Below are positions 12,614-16,106 of a stretch of 16,106 bases of DNA, one piece after another. How positions within the stretch are numbered: position 1 is the stretch's first letter; every line of letters begins with the position of its first letter. Origin of the DNA: Acidobacteriota bacterium (GTDB taxonomy: Bacteria; Acidobacteriota; Blastocatellia; Pyrinomonadales; Pyrinomonadaceae). Location of the stretch: NCBI GenBank assembly GCA_963169175.1, contig CAUJFK010000258.1:1-16106 (forward strand). The letters run 5' to 3'. The notes under the pieces are model-generated. The model did no database searches and was not told the DNA's origin. It saw only the letters and a list, made by a program, of their open reading frames with translations. The position numbers and the translations under genes were made by a program.

Positions 12614-13210
12614 GACAAAATTAAGGGCTGGCATTCTCGGGGATATCTTCCGCACTACGACAATGACAGGCGAGCTCAGTTCGTTACTTTCAGGTTGCAC
12701 GATTCTCTTCCCAAAAACGCTCTCTCTCGTCTGAAGGAGAAAAGCCGGGTGAATATGCTACGTGGCAAAGATGATCTTGAGTTGCAGCGGCTCACAGAGA
12801 AGTATTTAGATAAAGGTGAAGGCGAGTGTTATCTGAGGCTGCGGCAAGTTGCCGAAGTCGTGGAGAATAAGATCTTGGGCTTGCATCTTTCAAGGCTGAT
12901 CCTCATAGTCTGGGTGATAATGCCTAACCATGTTCACCTTTTATTCTCACCAATGGCTGGAAATTCCATGACAGCTATTATGCAATTGATAAAGGGAGCG
13001 ACAGCGAAAGAAGCGAATCTACTCCTTGGTCGAACGGGAAGTTTTTGGATGCGGGACTATTTTGACAGATATATCCGTGACGCCGAGCATTTTCGTAAGG
13101 CTGTCCGGTATATTGAGAATAATCCGGTGAAGGCGGGGCTTTGTGATCGAGCCGAAGATTGGAGGCTTGGGAGTGCATGGTGGAGGGAGCGGGAAAAAGA
13201 GGTGAACTAA
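12611..13210 (+). CDS. REP-associated tyrosine transposase (RAYT, Y1 HUH family)
   Basis: A 199-residue single-strand DNA transposase of the IS200/TnpA-REP lineage. It opens with KIKGWHSRGYLPHYDNDRRAQFVTFRLHDSLP, carries the HUH motif in WVIMPNHVHLLF (H107, H109), and then shows GSFWMRDYFDRYIRDAEHFRKAVRYIENNPVKAGL, where Tyr150 is the likely nucleophile. Such enzymes nick and move REP palindromes that flank their gene. Here REP-like units lie directly on both sides, the second left unit touching the ATG and the third unit containing the stop codon. A TTG at 12581 would extend the frame through the repeat, so ATG 12611 is preferred. All landmarks are intact, so it may be active. Confidence 0.92.
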   Translation: MDKIKGWHSRGYLPHYDNDRRAQFVTFRLHDSLPKNALSRLKEKSRVNMLRGKDDLELQRLTEKYLDKGEGECYLRLRQVAEVVENKILGLHLSRLILIVWVIMPNHVHLLFSPMAGNSMTAIMQLIKGATAKEANLLLGRTGSFWMRDYFDRYIRDAEHFRKAVRYIENNPVKAGLCDRAEDWRLGSAWWREREKEVN

Positions 13211-13257
13211 AGTTTGCGTTCCTGAAGAAGCAGTTGCGAACTAAAGTTCGCGTTCGC
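13201..13257. repeat. Two REP-like units after the REP transposase
   Basis: TGAACTAAAGTTTGCGTTCCTGAAGAAGCAG-type sequence from about 13203 is followed at 13234 by TTGCGAACTAAAGTTCGC, whose GCGAACT-AA-AGTTCGC palindrome (13236-13251) is perfect. The first unit overlaps the transposase stop codon; the second is followed by a small repeat of CGCGTT. They are in the same orientation as the units at 12547-12613. Confidence 0.8.
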
Positions 13258-13264
13258 GTTCCGA

Positions 13265-13990
13265 TCACATCACGGTTTCGATCTCGTCGAATCCTGGCCG
13301 GATAAAATCCTGCGCTTGAGGGAATTTTTCTTCCGCCCCGTTTTTGATGCGGCCGAGCAGGCGGATGAGCGGGCGGATACGGTCGGCGTTAGATTCATCC
13401 AGCAAGTAGGTCCAGTCGAGGATAGAGCGTTCTATGGCGATCAAGGCGATCTTGATCTGCCCATTTGCGTCGCTTTGCGGATCGCTGAGCTGCTCCGGGT
13501 CTTCGAAGCCGTCAACATCGAGCAGGCCATGGACACCTCCGCGGATCTTCACCGGGATAAAGAACAGATATCTATACAGCGCCGAGACCGCTTCTTCAAT
13601 CGCCTCGCTGTCGCCGGATGAGGACCGGAGCCACTCGGCTCTCGATTCAAGTGCGGGAAAGCCGTCTTTAGCGTATTGATGCGCAAGCACGGCGAACTCT
13701 TCCGCCTCGATAAACTTTTCCTGCCGTTCGCGGATATCGTTGAATTCCTCATCGCTGATCGGTGTCGGGTCTATACCGAGCTCTTCGGCCTTTTCGATGA
13801 TCATTGCCTTCGCGTCGGCTAAGATGTTCGACAGGTTGCAGACCAATGTTTCGCTGTCAAATTCCTGTTCGTCGTCGAACATCTCCGCTTCCATAGCGAA
13901 CGCGCTGCAACGCTGGGTAAAAGCGCACCTCTCGCACCAGCGGTCGCAGTAGTTATAGATAGAAGGAATGAATTGATCTTTGTTATCCAC
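13265..13990 (-). CDS. Unknown protein with N-terminal Cys4 cluster
   Basis: A 241-residue protein that I cannot assign. IPSIYNYCDRWCERCAFTQRC gives four cysteines spaced C-x3-C-x2-C-x5-C (C15, C19, C22, C28), suited to bind zinc or an iron-sulfur cluster. The rest is acidic and mostly helical, with a Glu/Asp-rich stretch after the cluster, MEAEMFDDEQEFDSE, and a basic helix RIRPLIRLLGRIK near the end. The spacing starts like radical-SAM CxxxCxxC, but the fourth Cys and lack of a barrel argue against that. It starts with GTG, 24 nt after the PAAR gene stop, and is probably the last gene of that operon. AGGA lies about 11 nt upstream of the GTG. No signal peptide or membrane segment is seen. 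Confidence 0.8.
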   Translation of the reverse strand: MDNKDQFIPSIYNYCDRWCERCAFTQRCSAFAMEAEMFDDEQEFDSETLVCNLSNILADAKAMIIEKAEELGIDPTPISDEEFNDIRERQEKFIEAEEFAVLAHQYAKDGFPALESRAEWLRSSSGDSEAIEEAVSALYRYLFFIPVKIRGGVHGLLDVDGFEDPEQLSDPQSDANGQIKIALIAIERSILDWTYLLDESNADRIRPLIRLLGRIKNGAEEKFPQAQDFIRPGFDEIETVM

Positions 13991-14014
13991 CTGGATCGGG
14001 CGTTCCTGCTGGCG

Positions 14015-14509
14015 TTAGTCTCCAATAATAACGGTCGGGCATCCCATCGTTATCTTGTTTGGCGGGCCGACAGCTTCAAGTATTTCGTCGCCCTGCCGTG
14101 CGGCCGGATTGTTGACGATGATCACGGTCTTTGACGGTGTGATCACAATGCCGGGGCCATGCGGCGGTATAGGTAAGGGCGTTACGCAGGCGTGGATGTC
14201 TGAGGTGCCTGCAGCCGCGCTGATTGCGGAACCCATTGCAGCGGCGGCGGCGGCCTTTGTCGCCTCTTCCGCTGCCTTGGCCGCGGGAGCACCGGGTGTC
14301 CCGGCGGCCGCAGCCGTTGCAGCCTCAGCGGTCTTGATCCCAGCGTCTGACGCGGCTTTTGCGGATTTCATCGAAGCGGCAACCGCCGCACCAACGCCGC
14401 GCCAGGCCGGTAGGCCGCCAATAATAACGGTGATCGCGGTCGGCCCGCCGGTGAGCATCGGCGGCAGCGGATGTGCAACAGGGTCCGAAAGTCTAGCGGC
14501 TGGGGGCAT
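14015..14509 (-). CDS. PAAR-domain spike tip protein with alanine-rich insertion
   Basis: A 164-residue PAAR-like protein. The first half of the fold is at residues 1-37 (MPPAARLSDPVAHPLPP, TVIIGGLPAW) and the second half at 106-164 (HACVTPLPIPPHGPG, KTVIIVNNPAARQGDEI, GCPTVIIGD). H13, H106, H117 and C157 could form the zinc site that sharpens the tip. Between them, residues about 38-105 are a low-complexity Ala/Lys/Glu stretch likely to be helical. PAAR proteins cap VgrG-type spikes of type VI secretion systems or related contractile devices. AGGAGG lies 6 nt before the ATG. The gene follows the lipoprotein after 28 nt and shares an operon with a VgrG-like protein, which fits this role. Confidence 0.88.
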   Translation of the reverse strand: MPPAARLSDPVAHPLPPMLTGGPTAITVIIGGLPAWRGVGAAVAASMKSAKAASDAGIKTAEAATAAAAGTPGAPAAKAAEEATKAAAAAAMGSAISAAAGTSDIHACVTPLPIPPHGPGIVITPSKTVIIVNNPAARQGDEILEAVGPPNKITMGCPTVIIGD

Positions 14510-14537
14510 AAAATTCCTCCTCTTTCAAGTAAGCGGC

Positions 14538-15305
14538 TTATCTAAGCGGCGTCTGGCGTTCAAAGTCGTCCTTGTATGTGATCACATCGACAGGGACCGA
14601 AAATTTCTCCTGAAGGATCTCTTGATACGGCGATGCCCATGAACCACGGATCGCAAACACCTTCTCGCCGCCGACGGTACGTTCGGTAATATTCATCCCG
14701 GGTTTTACTGATGTCCAGGCTACCATCAAAACGACCTCAGAAGCGACGGATTTTTCCTGCTGGTCCTCCTTTGGCGGGGGATAATATGGGCTCATTTCAG
14801 TGACCGGATGCGGCAGCTTGACCTTTCCATTCAGCTTTCCGCCGGCCGGCAATATTCGCGCGAAAGGTATTTCCTTACGAGCGATGTCGAAGGCCTTAGG
14901 AAGCGGAAGTTCCGCGCGGATCACGTTCAGAGTCTTTGGAGCAGCAAAAAATACATACGCGCAGTCGTGATCGATCTTTTGCTCGCTGCCCTCATACTTG
15001 ATCATCAGGTCCCAGAGATATTGAACCTGGTCCGTGTGATTTTCGACGGTGTATTCGATCAACAGGCCCGCGTTTGTATTCTTTGCCGTCGCCGTCATTG
15101 TGACAGGCTTCAATGTGTACTCGCTCATATTTTCGTCCTTCCGATCGTTTGTCATCGAGACAGAGGCCGACTCGCGTTCGACCGAATTGCTCGTATCCGT
15201 AACGGCTGGAACTTCGGCATTTGAGTTCCCAGCCGGGGAGTTGGCCACCACACCGCATGCTACAAGCAGCGCGGCCCCGATAGTCAGCAATAACGACAAC
15301 CTCAC
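14538..15305 (-). CDS. Lipoprotein of unknown function, candidate immunity or accessory protein
   Basis: A 255-residue lipoprotein. MRLSLLLTIGAALLVAC has a clear signal and lipobox (L-V-A-C, Cys17), then a Ser/Asn/Glu-rich tether to about residue 59, and a folded domain with beta-rich sequence from MSEYTLKPVTMTATAKN onward (ENHTDQVQYLWDLMIKYEG, WTSVKPGMNITERTVGGEKVFAIRGSW). GTG 15305 is well supported by AGGGAGG 5 nt upstream. It starts 9 nt after the VgrG/peptidase stop, the place where immunity genes commonly sit. The family was not recognised. AAGGA also precedes an internal ATG (15128, Met60), which would give a 196-residue cytoplasmic form lacking the tether. Immunity is inferred from position only. 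Confidence 0.8.
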   Translation of the reverse strand: MRLSLLLTIGAALLVACGVVANSPAGNSNAEVPAVTDTSNSVERESASVSMTNDRKDENMSEYTLKPVTMTATAKNTNAGLLIEYTVENHTDQVQYLWDLMIKYEGSEQKIDHDCAYVFFAAPKTLNVIRAELPLPKAFDIARKEIPFARILPAGGKLNGKVKLPHPVTEMSPYYPPPKEDQQEKSVASEVVLMVAWTSVKPGMNITERTVGGEKVFAIRGSWASPYQEILQEKFSVPVDVITYKDDFERQTPLR

Positions 15306-15314
15306 AATACCTCC

Positions 15315-16106
15315 CTACTTGGGTGCCGGAACGACCGAGCTGTCGTGATCGGTACGCCGGTCCGGGCTGCCAAGCTCTTTAAGGATCTGATTCTGGGTCA
15401 CAGGGTCATCCTTATGTCCGTGGATACCGATCGTCTGCGATTCCTCTTCATTGCTTCCCGGTTCTGCCGGTTCCGCATTGTCCCGAAGGTTATTTCCGGT
15501 GTCATTGTGCATTGCGTGGATCATTTCATGTCCGAGCAATGCAGACTGCGGAAGGTCCGTGGTGGTTCCATCGGGCCGTGTATACGGGCCGTCCGGCACA
15601 TCCGGATTATAAAATATCGTCGTATCGCTGCCCTGGCCCGGTGTCACTGAGCCAGCTTGATCGTGACGCCGCGCCAAGGCACCATTCTTCCTGGCTGTTG
15701 CCTCGTCAAGCGTTTCGATCGTGGTCGTGTGCGTGCCGTTATTGATGTTGTCCATCACCTGTTTTCCGGTCGGCGTGTTGTATAGCTCCGACAACGTATT
15801 CAGGGTCTTGCCAACGTAGGCATCGTCACCCTTCACTTTCAGCTTATCGCCGCCGACAGAGTAAGTTCCGTCGTCGTTCCTCTTCACGACCGGAGCATGC
15901 TGAATGTTCGTCGTTCCCCATTTACGGCCGCCGCCGCCGCCGCCGGTGCGCGGTTTGTCGAGATAGCCGGGTTCGCCGGTATCGGCATGTTCGGCGTCGA
16001 TGGGCGGGGCGATCTTGGCCGGAACGATCGGCGTGCCGGAGCCGCCCGAATTGATCTTGACCATCGGGCCCTGGATGGTGATGCCCATCATGTCAACAAT
16101 GATGAC
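15315..16106 (-). CDS. VgrG-like spike C-terminus fused to HExxH (M91-like) metallopeptidase, partial
   Basis: The frame is open to the window edge, so the start lies outside; 263 codons are visible. The first visible part VIIVDMMGITIQGPMVKINSG is the typical end of a VgrG/Gp5-type spike beta-helix. A Pro-rich linker and six Gly follow (GGC codons 15927-15944). The C-terminal domain has QSALLGHEMIHAMHNDTGN (HExxH, His/Glu codons at 15516-15530) and then EPGSNEEESQTIGIHGH, whose Glu may be the third zinc ligand. This resembles M91 peptidases such as the NleD/HopH1 effectors. It would thus be a spike carrying its own effector, delivered into a neighbouring cell. Target and host of delivery are unknown. 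An ATG at 16091 exists but is not the true start. Confidence 0.85.
   Translation of the reverse strand, partial: VIIVDMMGITIQGPMVKINSGGSGTPIVPAKIAPPIDAEHADTGEPGYLDKPRTGGGGGGRKWGTTNIQHAPVVKRNDDGTYSVGGDKLKVKGDDAYVGKTLNTLSELYNTPTGKQVMDNINNGTHTTTIETLDEATARKNGALARRHDQAGSVTPGQGSDTTIFYNPDVPDGPYTRPDGTTTDLPQSALLGHEMIHAMHNDTGNNLRDNAEPAEPGSNEEESQTIGIHGHKDDPVTQNQILKELGSPDRRTDHDSSVVPAPK

Noticed and set aside
13906..13948. Radical-SAM motif in the Cys-cluster protein
   Set aside because: C-x3-C-x2-C is present, but a fourth Cys follows and there is no glycine-rich SAM motif or barrel-like sequence.
14055..14642. 195-codon plus-strand frame opposite the PAAR gene
   Set aside because: It mirrors the Ala-rich insertion and lacks a ribosome site; the minus-strand PAAR motifs and AGGAGG are far stronger.
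15927..15944. Six GGC codons as a phase-variation tract
   Set aside because: The unit is 3 nt, so slippage would keep the frame; it is better read as a Gly linker between spike and peptidase.

Overview
The window looks like a chromosomal stretch of a Gram-negative soil or sediment type bacterium, probably an Acidobacteriota member of the Blastocatellia kind. This is an inference. It rests on a very long secreted protein with many Asp-box (VPS10/sortilin-like) repeats, a type abundant in that phylum, on many REP-like palindromes between genes, and on codon usage of moderate to high G+C. Two lipoproteins and a secretion-spike locus point to a double-membrane cell. No rRNA, tRNA, CRISPR array or complete insertion sequence was seen.

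Layout. Positions 1-1312 (minus strand) hold two small toxin-antitoxin modules, both with the toxin gene first: a Gp49/HigB-like RelE-fold toxin with an XRE antitoxin that runs off the left edge, and a PIN-domain toxin with a HicB/RHH-type antitoxin. The PIN gene begins 3 nt after the stop codon of lpdA (dihydrolipoyl dehydrogenase, minus strand). A second, diverged copy of the last codons of lpdA lies beyond the PIN module at about 566-607, so that module is bracketed by two lpdA tails.

Positions 2926-7192 form a sulfur-handling region. A single-domain rhodanese and a TPMT-like methyltransferase form one pair. Convergent to them is an ArsR-family regulator with a C-x3-C pair, and divergent from the regulator runs a set of plus-strand genes: a YgaP-like membrane rhodanese, a CstB-like persulfide dioxygenase/pseudo-rhodanese/rhodanese fusion, a rhodanese lipoprotein and a 30-residue membrane peptide. 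The shared regulator/operon spacer carries a perfect ATATT-N4-AATAT palindrome overlapping promoter-like hexamers, and the first operon gene is preceded by a four-codon ORF that has the only good ribosome site. The simplest reading is a sulfide/persulfide detoxification locus controlled by a thiol-sensing ArsR protein.

Positions 7193-7863 have no convincing gene and hold nested palindromes and repeat pairs. Next come the large secreted Asp-box protein (7864-10977), a nested inverted repeat, fumC (11119-12507), and a REP-associated tyrosine transposase (12611-13210) whose two ends lie inside REP-like repeats.

Positions 13265-16106 (minus strand) are a probable operon for a contractile-injection spike. 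It consists of the C-terminal end of a VgrG-like protein fused to an HExxH metallopeptidase resembling M91 effectors, a lipoprotein that may be its immunity or accessory protein, a PAAR tip protein with an alanine-rich insertion, and an unrecognised protein with an N-terminal four-cysteine cluster. The most novel-looking parts are this spike-effector operon, the 30-aa membrane peptide and leader ORF of the sulfur locus, and the lpdA tail relic.
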